This document shows, piece after piece, positions 17,824 to 26,890 of a stretch of DNA of 64,000 nucleotides. The DNA comes from Actinomyces sp. (GTDB lineage Bacteria; Actinomycetota; Actinomycetes; Actinomycetales; Actinomycetaceae): assembly GCF_030524025.1 (NCBI RefSeq), contig NZ_JAUNHI010000002.1, forward strand, positions 117,754-181,753, given 5' to 3'. The notes under the pieces are model-generated. The model was given only the letters and a program-made list of their open reading frames with translations. It made no database searches and was not told the DNA's origin. A program made the translations under genes and the position numbers. How positions within the stretch are numbered: position 1 is the stretch's first letter; each line of letters begins with the position of its first letter.

Positions 17824-18912
17824 ATGAGCACGCTGAAGAGCACCGAATACACACCCGGCCCCCTCCTGACCGCCGCCCGCACGACACCGACAGCCCTGTG
17901 GAACGACTCGGCCGACCCCGACGAGCTGCGCCAGTCGATCGCCTTCGGCGGCGTGGGCGCCACGTGCAACCCCACGATCGCCTACACGTGCATCAACCAG
18001 AAGAAGGAGCGCTGGCTGCCCCGCATCGCGCAGATCGCCCGGGAGCGGCCCGAGGCCTCCGAGTCCGAGATCGGCTGGCAGGTCGTGCGCGAGATGTCCA
18101 TCGAGGGCGCCGCCCTGTACGAGGACATCTTCGAGGAGCACCGGGGACGCAACGGCCGCCTGTCGATGCAGACCGACCCGCGCCTGGCGCGCTCCGCGAC
18201 GGCGCTGGCCGACCAGGCCGAGGAGTTCTCCCGGCTCGCCAAGAACATCATCGTCAAGATCCCGGCCACGAGCACCGGGATCGAGGCCATCGAGGAGGCC
18301 ACCTACCGGGGGGTGTCGGTCAACGTGACCGTCTCCTTCACCGTCGCCCAGGCGGTGGCCGCCGGCGAGGCGATCGAGCGGGGCCTGGCCCGCCGCGAGG
18401 CCGAGGGCAAGGACGTCGCGACCATGGGGCCGGTCGTCACGATCATGGTCGGACGCCTTGACGACTGGCTCAAGATCGTGGCCAAGCGCGAGCAGCTCTT
18501 CCTCGACCCGGGCCATCTGGAGTGGGCAGGCGTGGCGGCCTTCAAGCGCGCCTACCAGGAGTTCCAGGCCCGCGGCCTGCGCGCCCGGCTGCTGTCGGCC
18601 GCCTTCCGCAACGTCATGCACTGGTCCGAGCTCGTCGGCGGCGACGTCGTCATCTCCCCGCCCTTCGCCTGGCAGACCCTCATCAACGCCTCGGACTACA
18701 CCGTCGAGCCCCGGATGGACCGGCCCGTGGACCCCGGCATCATGCGGACGCTGCTGTCGATCCCGGAGTTCGTCCGCGCCTACGAGCCCGAGGGCCTGTC
18801 GATCCCCGAGTTCGACACCTTCGGGGCCACGGTGCGCACGCTGCGCGGCTTCCTGGCGGCCGACGCCGACCTCGACGCCCTCGTGCGCGACGTCATCATG
18901 CCCGAGCCGTGA
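17824..18912 (+). CDS. transaldolase-family protein of the inositol cluster
   Basis: A 362-residue protein of the transaldolase/class I aldolase superfamily. It has LWNDSADPDELRQSIAFGGV, GATCNPTIAYTCINQKKERW, and QTDPRLARSATALADQAEEF. The Schiff-base lysine is likely in NIIVKIPATSTGIEAIEEAT, followed by GVSVNVTVSFTVAQAVAAGE. Later, ARLLSAAFRNVMHWSELVGG and VISPPFAWQTLIN complete the barrel. The strong operator-promoter upstream and iolG 107 bases downstream place it in the inositol pathway. It could act on 2-deoxy-5-keto-gluconate 6-phosphate, or rearrange sugar phosphates; the substrate is not known to me. Confidence 0.8.
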   Translation: MSTLKSTEYTPGPLLTAARTTPTALWNDSADPDELRQSIAFGGVGATCNPTIAYTCINQKKERWLPRIAQIARERPEASESEIGWQVVREMSIEGAALYEDIFEEHRGRNGRLSMQTDPRLARSATALADQAEEFSRLAKNIIVKIPATSTGIEAIEEATYRGVSVNVTVSFTVAQAVAAGEAIERGLARREAEGKDVATMGPVVTIMVGRLDDWLKIVAKREQLFLDPGHLEWAGVAAFKRAYQEFQARGLRARLLSAAFRNVMHWSELVGGDVVISPPFAWQTLINASDYTVEPRMDRPVDPGIMRTLLSIPEFVRAYEPEGLSIPEFDTFGATVRTLRGFLAADADLDALVRDVIMPEP

Positions 18913-19019
18913 GCAGACGCCCACGCCCCGGCGCCGGCCGTCGTTGACCGGCCCGTCGACCGTCACTCCATCCACACCCTCGAACGCACCACCTCCACCA
19001 CGACGTGAGGAGACCTGCC

Positions 19020-20009
19020 TTGCTCAGGATCGCCATCATCGGGGCGGGCCGCATCGGCCACGTCCACGCCGCCACGACCGCCGCCCATCCGGAGGCCCAG
19101 CTCACCCTCGTGTGCGACCCCGCCGGGGACGCCGCCCAGGCCCTTGCCGGGTCCTACGGGGCCCGGGCATGCACGCAAGCCGAGGACGTCTTCGCCGACC
19201 CGCAGGTCGACGCCGTCGTCATCGGCTCCCCCACCCCCCTGCACATCCCCCACCTCCTGGCCGCCGCGCGCGCGGGCAAGGCGGTCCTGTGCGAGAAGCC
19301 GATCGCGCTGAGCATCCAGGACGTCGATGCTGCCAGGGCCGAGCTGGAGTCGGTGACGACTCCGGTCATGTTCGGCTTCAACCGCCGCTTCGACCCCTCC
19401 TTCGCCGCGGTGCGCGCCGCCGTCGAGGCCGGTCGCATCGGCGCCCTCGAGCAGCTGACGATCATCTCGCGCGACCCCGCCGCCCCGCCGGTGGAGTACA
19501 TCAAGGTCTCGGGAGGCATCTTCCGCGACATGACCATCCACGACTTCGACACCGCACGCTTCTTCCTGGGGCCGATCACGGAGGTCCACGCCTTCGGCCA
19601 GAACCTCGACCCCGCGATCGCGGCGGCCGGCGACTTCGACGCGGCGGTGGTGACGCTGCGCGCGGCCTCCGGGGCGGTGGCGACCATCATCAACAACCGC
19701 CACTGCGCCGCCGGCTACGACCAGCGGCTCGAGGCCTCAGGACCGGACGGGGCGCTGCTGGCCGAGAACATCCGCGCCACGACCGTGCGCCTGTCCAACG
19801 CGCAGGTCACCGACGCCCAGGAGCCCTACCTCGACTTCTTCCTCGAGCGCTACGCCGATGCCTACCGGCTCGAGCTGTCGGCCTTCATCGAGGCGGTCGA
19901 GTCCGGCTCGGCGGTCAGCCCCACGATCACGGACGCCATCGAGGCCCTGCGTCTGGCCGAGGCGGCCACCCAGTCGGCGCGCACCGGCGCCCCGGTGCGC
20001 CTGGGCTGA
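19020..20009 (+). CDS. iolG: inositol 2-dehydrogenase
   Basis: Oxidises myo-inositol to scyllo-inosose with NAD, the entry step of the pathway. The 329-residue Gfo/Idh/MocA protein begins LRIAIIGAGRIGHVHAATTA and carries CEKPIALSIQDVD, FGFNRRFDPSFAAVRAA, and GGIFRDMTIHDFDTARFFLG with the catalytic Asp/His pair. NRHCAAGYDQRLEASGPDGA follows. The length fits IolG. A TTG start at 19020 lies seven bases after AGGAG; the GTG at 19005 overlaps that site. It follows the transaldolase-like gene on the same message and is the only intact iolG in the window. The convergent lacI frame overlaps its last 148 bases. Confidence 0.88.
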   Translation: MLRIAIIGAGRIGHVHAATTAAHPEAQLTLVCDPAGDAAQALAGSYGARACTQAEDVFADPQVDAVVIGSPTPLHIPHLLAAARAGKAVLCEKPIALSIQDVDAARAELESVTTPVMFGFNRRFDPSFAAVRAAVEAGRIGALEQLTIISRDPAAPPVEYIKVSGGIFRDMTIHDFDTARFFLGPITEVHAFGQNLDPAIAAAGDFDAAVVTLRAASGAVATIINNRHCAAGYDQRLEASGPDGALLAENIRATTVRLSNAQVTDAQEPYLDFFLERYADAYRLELSAFIEAVESGSAVSPTITDAIEALRLAEAATQSARTGAPVRLG

Positions 20010-21034
20010 CCCTGCCGGGCCCGGCGGACGCCCGTGCGTGGGTCGACAACGCACTCGGCACCCCCGGGGCCGGCGACCTCGCCGCCCGGGCACGCCGGCC
20101 GGCCCGCGGAGCACGGGAGGCGCTCGGCCAGGCGCCGCAGGGCGGTGTCGGCCAGCGCCTCGACGTCCTGGCGCACCGTGGTCAGGTCGACGGCCGAGAC
20201 CCCGGCCAACGGGATGTCGTCGTAGCCGGCCACGGCGACGTCCTGGGGCACGCGCAGCCCCCAGCGGCGCAGCTCGAGCAGCGCGCCCAGCGCAGCATGG
20301 TCGTTGTAGCACAGCAGCGCCTGGGGCATCGCGCCGCGGCCCACCAGGTCGGACACCGCCCGGATGCCGGCCTCCTCATCCTCCCCGCCGGGCAGAACAC
20401 GCCCCGGCAGGCCCCGGGCGGACATCGCGGCCCGGAAGGCCCCGGCGCGCAGTGCGGTGCAGGAGGCGCCCGCCCCATCGAGGTGGACGAGGTCGCGCCG
20501 CCCCGTGGCCAAGACGTGCTCGACCAGGGCGGTCATGCCCGCAACGTCGTCGGAGCGCACGGCATCGACACCGGCGGCCGGGCTCTGGCGGCACAGGAAG
20601 ACCAGCGGCAGCCCCGCACAGGCCGCGGCAAGGGCCTCATAGGGGATCCGGGAGTCGACCACGACGATCCCCTCGCAGCGGTCGCGCACGAGGCCCCGCA
20701 CGCCCTCGACCTCACCGTGGTGGGCACTGGCGGCGGTCAGGCTCAGGCCGTGCCCGCGCTCGCGCACCGCGCGGTGGAGGGCGTCGACGAGCTGGACCTG
20801 GAAGGCCTGGCCCGCGACGCAGCTGACCCCGACGATGCCGGTGTGAGCGGCCCGCAGCAGCCTGGCACGCGGGTCGGCCTCGTAGCCGAGGTCGGCCGCC
20901 ACCCGCAGAATCCGCTCGCGGGTCGAGGCCGCCACGCCGGGCGCCCCGTTGAGGGCGGCCGAGACGGTCGAGATCGAGCGTCCCGCCTCCCGGGCCACCG
21001 TGGCGATCGTGACCCGTCCACCTGCCCCTGCCAT
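19862..21034 (-). CDS. LacI-family transcriptional regulator 1
   Basis: The helix-turn-helix VTIATVAREAGRSISTVSAA is followed by the hinge LNGAPGVAASTRERILRVAA. The periplasmic-binding-like core continues to GYDDIPLAGVSAVDLTTVRQ. The ATG at 21034 sits behind GGGGGA. After residue ~345 (ECVVDPRTGV) the sequence loses family character and runs 148 bases antisense into iolG, giving 390 residues in place of about 340. A frameshift or lost stop near 20030 is likely, but I cannot reconstruct the original end. The ligand is unknown; inositol or a related sugar would fit the location. Confidence 0.75.
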   Translation of the reverse strand: MAGAGGRVTIATVAREAGRSISTVSAALNGAPGVAASTRERILRVAADLGYEADPRARLLRAAHTGIVGVSCVAGQAFQVQLVDALHRAVRERGHGLSLTAASAHHGEVEGVRGLVRDRCEGIVVVDSRIPYEALAAACAGLPLVFLCRQSPAAGVDAVRSDDVAGMTALVEHVLATGRRDLVHLDGAGASCTALRAGAFRAAMSARGLPGRVLPGGEDEEAGIRAVSDLVGRGAMPQALLCYNDHAALGALLELRRWGLRVPQDVAVAGYDDIPLAGVSAVDLTTVRQDVEALADTALRRLAERLPCSAGRPACPGGEVAGPGGAECVVDPRTGVRRARQGQPRRTGAPVRADWVAASARRRASMASVIVGLTAEPDSTASMKADSSSR

Positions 21035-21100
21035 GAGTTCCCCCTCTGCGCGCTCCAGCACCACGATCGCACCACCATCCTGTCACGCCGAGGGGAGGCA

Positions 21101-21160
21101 GGTCACACCGGCCCGGGACTCATGTCGCCCAGCCCGCGCCCCTCCCCACTCCTTGGGCTC
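21101..21160 (-). repeat. intergenic repeat, copy A of the GGGCGACA-GAGTCC family
   Basis: On the minus strand this stretch aligns with 32618-32673: CCAAGG-GTGGGG, CGGGC-GGGCGACA, GAGTCC-GGGCCG and GT-AC are shared in the same order. It has only one of the 20-bp units that are tandem in the other copies. It sits 67 bases before the lacI start. Confidence 0.6.
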
Positions 21161-21212
21161 GACTCTCGTGCGCCGCCACGATGCCGGTAGGTGGACAGTT
21201 CGCGCTGGACCC

Positions 21213-21281
21213 CGAGATCGGGACTTATGGCACCTCGAGATCGGTAGATATGGCACCTCGAGATCGGGACATATGGCAAGG
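21213..21281 (+). repeat. three tandem 23-bp units (CGAGATCGGGACATATGGCA)
   Basis: Units start at 21213, 21236 and 21259, exactly 23 bases apart. Each has CGAGATCGG, then (GACT, TAGA or GACA), TATGGCA and usually CCT. The same unit, with the same period, recurs at 32695-32744. Nothing in the surrounding sequence codes convincingly. Function unknown. Confidence 0.8.
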
Positions 21282-21739
21282 CCGGGTGCCGGCCCGACGG
21301 TCGCGTCCCTGGGTCTGGTGCGGGCCGCAACTGGCACTCATGGAGCGTTGTCAGCGGTCCTCAGGCGACCTGGGCGCAGAAGAATCCGCGTGACGCCGCG
21401 GGTCGTCGTCGGGCAGGAGGTGGGGAGCGGGTGATGGTGGTCCGCAGGGACACCTTCGCCCGCTCCGACCATCCTGTTGCTCCCCACCAGCCCGCTTGGC
21501 GGTCGCCACCCGGGGACGCTGCGGCCGGCTCTGGCACGCACGCACACCGGCATGAACAACCAGGGCCTCGAAGGCCGGTGGCCTATCCCCGCTGGTGGCC
21601 GACGACGTGGCCGGGCACGCGCCCCGGACGCACCTGGGCACTAGCTGGGCGAGCACGCCGAGGCCACCCTGCCCACACTGCTCCGAGCCCGGCCCGACCC
21701 GCCACGCAGCACCCGCCTCAGGACGGTCTCGCGGGCCGC
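21282..21739. other. 458 bases without a recognisable gene
   Basis: Both strands have open frames, as expected at this GC content, but none gives a protein I recognise or has a credible ribosome binding site. It may include the missing 5' part of the epimerase remnant, too altered to identify. Confidence 0.5.
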
Positions 21740-22326
21740 ATGGAGATCCTGGACTACCGGTGGTCGGTCGTCGTGCCCTTCTTCAAGGAGATCGATGCCC
21801 TGGCCCGCGACAGCGACGTCCAGGTCTGCCTCGAGCTGCACCCGCGCAACCTCGTGTTCAACATCCCCTCCTTCGAGCGGCTCGTTGAGCAGACCGGGGC
21901 GACCAATATCAAGGTCAACATGGACCCCTCCCACCTCTTCTGGCAGCAGATGGACCCGATCGCCGCCACCCGGCGCCTGGGCCCTCTCGTCGGCCACGTC
22001 CACGCCAAGGACACCGCGATCCTGCCCGGTGCGGCCTACCGGGGGGCCTCGCCACCGACTTCGGGCACGTCCCGGCCGAGGCCGAGGGCAAGGTGCCCGT
22101 GGCCTACGGGTACTGGTGCAACGCCTGGCCCCAGGACCCCGCGTGGCGCTTCGTCGCCTTCGGCCTGGGCCACGACACCGACTACTGGACCGAGTTCCTG
22201 CGGGCGGTGGCCGAGGTCAAGCCCGACATGTGCGTCAACATCGAGCACGAGGACCCCGCCTACGGCAACGTCGAGGGGCTGGAGATATCCGCGGGCAACC
22301 TCCTGCGGGCCGCGGCCGGACTCTGA
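21740..22326 (+). pseudogene. sugar phosphate isomerase/epimerase remnant with frameshift
   Basis: The first frame reads VVVPFFKEIDALARDSDVQV, CLELHPRNLVFNIPSFERLV and NIKVNMDPSHLFWQQMDPIA, with the metal-binding His and Asp, then GHVHAKDTAILPGAAYRG. At a run of six G (22041-22046) the family sequence moves to another frame: GLATDFGHVPAEAEGKVPVA, FVAFGLGHDTDYWTEFLRAV, DMCVNIEHEDPAYGNVEGLE, ending LLRAAAGL. The N-terminal third of the normal ~340-residue protein is not recognisable. The frameshift could be a homopolymer error, but the missing start argues for a real remnant. Confidence 0.65.
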
Positions 22327-23465
22327 GACCGGCGGTCAGGCACCCTCGGGCGACGAAGAGCGCCTGACCGCCAGCACCGGGGCCACACAGTCACGTTGCG
22401 CGCGGGCATGGCCAGGGCCTGGGCGGCCGACAGACCCGCCACCGGGTCGCGCCCCGAGCGCTGGCACAGGAAGCCGATGGCGTCACGGGCCATCGCGGCC
22501 ACCGGCTGCTCGACGCTGGCCAGAGAGAACTCCTCGCGACGGGCCAGAAAGGTGTCGTCATAGGAAACCAGGGGCACCCGGCCGCCCAGTCCGGCCAGGA
22601 CCGCAAGCGCGTCAAGAGCGATGACGTCGTTGTGGACCACCACCCCCGTGCGTCCCGCACCGGCGGCCCGAGCCGCCACCAGTGCACGGCGCAGGGGCGA
22701 GTCGGTGCCGCCCCCACGGGCGGCCGCACCGTCGGTGCGCTGCGTGCTGTCGGGGTCCGGGGTGCCGTCGGTGCGGTCGGTGCCGTCGACGACGACGTAG
22801 AAGGGCATCCCCGCCTCGTCGGCGGCGCGGGCCAGCGCACCGCCGCGCTCGGCCGCGTTGGTGTCCTGGACCGATGGCGGTGCCACATAGACGAGGCGCT
22901 GCGCCCCGGCTGCGGCCAGGTGGTCGACGACCACCGTCGCCGCGGCGGCCTCGTCGAGGCGCACCGTGTCGATCGCGCCGCCGACATCCATCCGCCCCAC
23001 GAGGCACACGGGCGTGTCGCGCCCCAGCGCCCGGATGGCGGGTGCGCCCATGGCCGGGGAGACGAGGACGAGGCCCTCGACACGCATGCCCACGAGGGCG
23101 TCGACGGCCGCCCGGCCCTCGTCGTCCCCCGGGGACAGGATGATGAGCATCGTCAGACCGTGCTCGCGGGCCGCCCCCTGGAGGGCCTGGGCGAGGAAGT
23201 CGAAGAAGGGGTTGCGCAGGTCGGGAAGGACCAGGCCGACAAGGCCCGAGCGCCCCGAGGCCAGGGAGGCGGCGGACGTGTTGACCCGGTAGCCCAGCCG
23301 TTGCGCGGCCTGGCGAATCCTCTCGCGGCTGGCCGCCGAGACCTGGCCGGAGCCCGACAGGGTCAGGGAGACCAGGCCGCGAGAGACCCCCGCTTCGCGG
23401 GCGACATCGGCCTGGGCGACCCGGCGCGGCCCTCCGCCGGTCTCGGGCGCGCGCGAGCCGGGCAT
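22260..23465 (-). CDS. LacI-family transcriptional regulator 2, frameshifted 3' end
   Basis: Begins with the helix-turn-helix RVAQADVAREAGVSRGLVSL, hinge SASRERIRQAAQRLGYRVNT-like sequence, and GLVGLVLPDLRNPFFDFLAQ. The ATG at 23465 follows GGGAGG. Residues ~225-250 are a low-complexity stretch rich in D, T, G and R that interrupts the core. Near 22388 the expected ending moves to another frame, where it reads APVLAVRRSSSPEGA and stops at 22336-22338. The open frame instead continues to 22260, over the epimerase remnant. A one-base deletion or two-base insertion explains this. Divergent from the regulator at 23594. Confidence 0.75.
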   Translation of the reverse strand: MPGSRAPETGGGPRRVAQADVAREAGVSRGLVSLTLSGSGQVSAASRERIRQAAQRLGYRVNTSAASLASGRSGLVGLVLPDLRNPFFDFLAQALQGAAREHGLTMLIILSPGDDEGRAAVDALVGMRVEGLVLVSPAMGAPAIRALGRDTPVCLVGRMDVGGAIDTVRLDEAAAATVVVDHLAAAGAQRLVYVAPPSVQDTNAAERGGALARAADEAGMPFYVVVDGTDRTDGTPDPDSTQRTDGAAARGGGTDSPLRRALVAARAAGAGRTGVVVHNDVIALDALAVLAGLGGRVPLVSYDDTFLARREEFSLASVEQPVAAMARDAIGFLCQRSGRDPVAGLSAAQALAMPARNVTVWPRCWRSGALRRPRVPDRRSQSPAAARRRLPADISSPSTLP

Positions 23466-23593
23466 GGCGCCTCCCTCCCTCGACCGGCACGTGTGGTCCC
23501 AGCCCTGTCCTGGGTCCTGCCGGCGCAGGGGGCGCCGGGTCCTTCGGCCGCACGGTAACCCGTGGCGGGCCCGCGGACCGATAGGCTGGGGCC

Positions 23594-24676
23594 GTGACAG
23601 CCCGCCAGGTCCCCGTGCCTCCCGGGGGGCGCCGCCCGCGCATGGTCGATGTCGCCCGTCGGGCGGGGGTCTCCCGCGCCCTGGTCTCCCTCGTGCTGGC
23701 GGGCAAGCCCGGGGCCTCGCCGGCCAACCGGGCCAAGGTGCTGTCGGCGGCCGCCGAGCTCGGCTACGCCCCCGACGTCAATGCGCGCCGCCTGCGTGCT
23801 GGCACGCGCCGCCTGGTCGGGGTGGTCTTCGACGGCCATGACGCCTTCACTGCCCGTGTCCTGGACGCCGCCCACGAGGCCGTCGCTGCCCGGGGGCGGG
23901 ACCTCGTCTTGACGATGTCCTCCTCCTCGTCGACCTCCTCGGCCTCGGTCCAGCTCGTGCGGGCCCTGCGCACCCTCGAGGCACAGCGGGTCAGCGGGGT
24001 CCTGCTCATCTCCTCCGGCCCGGTCGACGCCGAGGCGGCGGCGCTGCTCGCCGCTCTCCCGGCGGTCTTCGTCGGCGCCTACGCCCCCGCGCACCTGGCC
24101 GGGAGGGTCGGTTCTGTCCACTCCGACGACGACGGGGGGATGCGCGCGCTCGTGCGCCACCTGGTCGGCCTGGGGCACAGGCGCCTGGCGGTCACGCGCG
24201 TGGCGGGGCGCCGCAGCGGGGACGTGCGGGCCCAGGCGGTCCATGAGGAGGCGGGCCTGCTGGGCGCCGAGGTCCTCGAGGTCCCGGCGGCCGCCTATGA
24301 CGAGTCCGCGGGCGTGGCCGCGGGCCTGGCCGTCCTGGACCTCGACCCGGCGCCCACGGCGGTCCTGGCCGCCAACGACGCCCTGGCCTTGGGCATCATT
24401 CACGTCCTGCGCCGTCAGGGGCTGGGCGTGCCCGAGGACATGTCGGTCACCGGCTTCGACGACGCCGGCTCCGGGCCGGCACCGGCGGTTGCCTCCCTGG
24501 GGCTGACCACGGTGCGCCAGGACGTCGAGGCCATCGTCTCCTCGGCCCTGGACCTGCTCGAGTCGCCCTCGCCCGCGGGCGGCGCCGCCGAGCTCGTCCT
24601 GCCCACCGGGCTCGTCCTGCGGTCGACCACCGCCTCCCCGGCTGTGCCGGGTTCCACAGATACCAGGGCCTCCTGA
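23594..24676 (+). CDS. LacI-family transcriptional regulator 3
   Basis: A complete 360-residue regulator. The DNA-binding domain is RMVDVARRAGVSRALVSLVL with the hinge GKPGASPANRAKVLSAAAEL. The sugar-binding core includes GVVFDGHDAFTARVLDAAHE, VHSDDDGGMRALVRHLVGLG, VLAANDALALGIIHVLRRQG and MSVTGFDDAGSG. A serine-rich stretch ([10 protein letters not shown]) lies near residue 112. The start is GTG without a clear ribosome binding site. It is divergent from regulator 2 across 128 bases and lies 112 bases before pta on the same strand, so it may control carbon flow to acetate. The ligand is not evident. Confidence 0.8.
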   Translation: MTARQVPVPPGGRRPRMVDVARRAGVSRALVSLVLAGKPGASPANRAKVLSAAAELGYAPDVNARRLRAGTRRLVGVVFDGHDAFTARVLDAAHEAVAARGRDLVLTMSSSSSTSSASVQLVRALRTLEAQRVSGVLLISSGPVDAEAAALLAALPAVFVGAYAPAHLAGRVGSVHSDDDGGMRALVRHLVGLGHRRLAVTRVAGRRSGDVRAQAVHEEAGLLGAEVLEVPAAAYDESAGVAAGLAVLDLDPAPTAVLAANDALALGIIHVLRRQGLGVPEDMSVTGFDDAGSGPAPAVASLGLTTVRQDVEAIVSSALDLLESPSPAGGAAELVLPTGLVLRSTTASPAVPGSTDTRAS

Positions 24677-24788
24677 GACCGGGCCGTCATCGCACGGCGG
24701 GGTCGAGGGAGGGCACAATCAAGGCCGAGAGGTGCCGGGGCGCTCCGGCACGCTCCGGCAGGACTCGAGACGGATGAAGGACCATATC

Positions 24789-26843
24789 GTGACGCGCAGC
24801 ATCTACATCGCCTCTCCCGGGGCGGGGACAGGCAAGTCCACCGTGGCCCTGGGCCTCGTCGCATGCCTGACCAAGGTCGTCGCCAAGGTGGGCGTGTTCC
24901 GCCCCTTCGTCGACTCCCGCGAGTACGACCCGTTCCTCGACCTGCTCCTGGCCCGCTCGGGCTCCTCGGCCCCGGCCTCGGCCTGCATCGGCGTGACCTG
25001 GGACGAGTTCCACGCCGACCCCGAGGAGTCGCTGTCGACCATCGTGTCGGCCTACCGAGCCGTGGCGCGCGACCACGATGTCGTGCTCATCGACGGCTCG
25101 GACTTCACCGACGTGGCCGGCAACCCCGAGATGTCCCTCAACGCCCGCGTGGCTGCCAACATCGGCGCCCCGGTGCTACTCGTCGTCGCGGGCGATCACA
25201 GCCCCGAGGACGTGCGCGGGTCGGTGGAGGTCTCCATCGCCGAGATCGCCGACAACCACGCCCGGACCGTCGCGGTCGTGGCCAACCGCTGCCTGCCCGA
25301 GAGCCGCGACGCCGTCGCCGCGGCCATCGCCGGCATCGAGGGCGTGGCCACAACGACCCTGCCGCTGGTCCCCCTGCTGTCTGCCCCCTCGGTGCGCGAG
25401 GTGATGTCCGCTGTTGACGGCACCCTTATCTCCGGTGATGAGACCCTCCTGGAGCGCGAGGCCGAGTCGGTGCTCGTCGCTGCGATGGACGTCGCCCACA
25501 TCCTGGAGCGCCTGCGCGAGGGCCAGCTGGTCATCGTGCCCGCCGACCGCTCGGCTGTCCTGGTCTCCCTGGCCGCCGCTCAGGCCTCCTCCGGCTTCCC
25601 CAGCCTGTCGGGCCTCGTGCTCAATGGCGGCTTCCCGGTGGCCTCCCACGCCCTGCGCCTCCTGCACGGCCTCAACCTTCCCCTGCCGGTCATGACCTCC
25701 CCCCTGGACACCTTTACGGCCGCGTCGACGGCGGGCTCGCTGCGGGGGGCGCTGGCCCGCGCCTCGGAGCGCAAGCTCGACGTCGCGGTGACGACCTTCG
25801 AGAAGGAGGCCGACATCGACGTCCTCATGGAGGCCCTCGAGGTCGAGACCTCCGAGGTCGTCACGCCGATCATGTTCCAGGCCGAGCTGGTCGAACGTTC
25901 CCGGGCCGACCGCAAGACCATCGTCCTTCCCGAGCCCGATGACGACCGCGTCCTGCGGGCGGCCGACGCCATCCTGCGCCGCGGCATCGCCGACCTCGTG
26001 CTGCTGGGCGACGACAAGGCGGTGCCCGCCCGCGCCGCCGAGCTGGGGCTGGACATCGGCGCAGCGCGGGTGGTGCGCACCGACGACCCCGAGCTGCTGG
26101 AGACCTACGCCGCCGAGTTCGCCCGCCTGCGCGCCAAGAAGGGCATCACCCTGGAGCAGGCGCGCGAGAAGGTCCAGGACGTGTCCTACTTCGGCACGAT
26201 GATGGTCCACATGGGGCACGCCGACGGCATGGTCTCGGGCGCCGCCCACACGACCGCGCACACGATCGTGCCGTCCTTCCAGATCATCAAGACCAAGCCG
26301 GGCACCTCGATCGTCTCCTCGGTGTTCCTCATGCTGCTGGAGGACCGGGTCCTCGTCTACGGCGACTGCGCGGTCAACCCCGAGCCGACCGCCTCCCAGC
26401 TGGCCGACATCGCGATCTCCTCGGCGGCCACGGCCCGGCAGTTCGGCGTCGACCCGCGCGTGGCCATGCTGTCCTTCTCGACCGGCACCTCGGGCCAGGG
26501 CGCCGATGTCGACAAGGTCCGTGAGGCCACCGCCCTCGTGCGCGCCATGGCGCCGGACCTGGCTGTCGACGGGCCCATCCAGTATGACGCCGCCATCGAC
26601 CCGACCGTCGCCGCCAAGAAGGCCCCCGGCTCCGAGGTGGCCGGACGCGCCAATGTCTTCATCTTCCCGGACCTGTCCAGCGGCAACATCGGGTACAAGG
26701 CCGTCCAGCGCTCCAGCGGCGCCATCGCGGTGGGCCCGGTCCTCCAGGGCCTCAACAAGCCGGTCAACGACCTGTCGCGCGGGGCGCTGGTCGAGGACAT
26801 CATCAACACCGTGGCGATCACGGCCGTCCAGGCCCAGGGCTGA
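24789..26843 (+). CDS. pta: phosphate acetyltransferase
   Basis: Converts acetyl-CoA and phosphate to acetyl phosphate and CoA. The 684-residue protein is the long, two-domain type. Residues 1-360 have a P-loop near the start (SIYIASPGAGTGKSTVALGL) and a DRTGG domain. The C-terminal PTA/PTB domain includes KTIVLPEPDDDRVLRAADAI, MVHMGHADGMVSGAAHTTAH and VFIFPDLSSGNIGYKAVQRS. GTG 24789 follows AAGGA at seven bases and is preferred to ATG 24774. ackA follows after 47 bases. The pair yields ATP and acetate from acetyl-CoA, which IolA of the inositol pathway also produces. Confidence 0.95.
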   Translation: MTRSIYIASPGAGTGKSTVALGLVACLTKVVAKVGVFRPFVDSREYDPFLDLLLARSGSSAPASACIGVTWDEFHADPEESLSTIVSAYRAVARDHDVVLIDGSDFTDVAGNPEMSLNARVAANIGAPVLLVVAGDHSPEDVRGSVEVSIAEIADNHARTVAVVANRCLPESRDAVAAAIAGIEGVATTTLPLVPLLSAPSVREVMSAVDGTLISGDETLLEREAESVLVAAMDVAHILERLREGQLVIVPADRSAVLVSLAAAQASSGFPSLSGLVLNGGFPVASHALRLLHGLNLPLPVMTSPLDTFTAASTAGSLRGALARASERKLDVAVTTFEKEADIDVLMEALEVETSEVVTPIMFQAELVERSRADRKTIVLPEPDDDRVLRAADAILRRGIADLVLLGDDKAVPARAAELGLDIGAARVVRTDDPELLETYAAEFARLRAKKGITLEQAREKVQDVSYFGTMMVHMGHADGMVSGAAHTTAHTIVPSFQIIKTKPGTSIVSSVFLMLLEDRVLVYGDCAVNPEPTASQLADIAISSAATARQFGVDPRVAMLSFSTGTSGQGADVDKVREATALVRAMAPDLAVDGPIQYDAAIDPTVAAKKAPGSEVAGRANVFIFPDLSSGNIGYKAVQRSSGAIAVGPVLQGLNKPVNDLSRGALVEDIINTVAITAVQAQG

Positions 26844-26890
26844 CCGGGCCCGGCCCCACCCCGCACGAGCCCGCACGAGAAAGGCACACC

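Noticed and set aside
21431..22624. A 397-residue plus-strand frame across the epimerase remnant
   Set aside because: The first 100 residues have no similarity and no binding site. The middle is the epimerase, and the end is antisense to LacI regulator 2.
22720..22800. GTCGGTG-type short repeats
   Set aside because: They lie inside the LacI regulator 2 gene and encode a D/T/G-rich stretch; simple codon repetition explains them.
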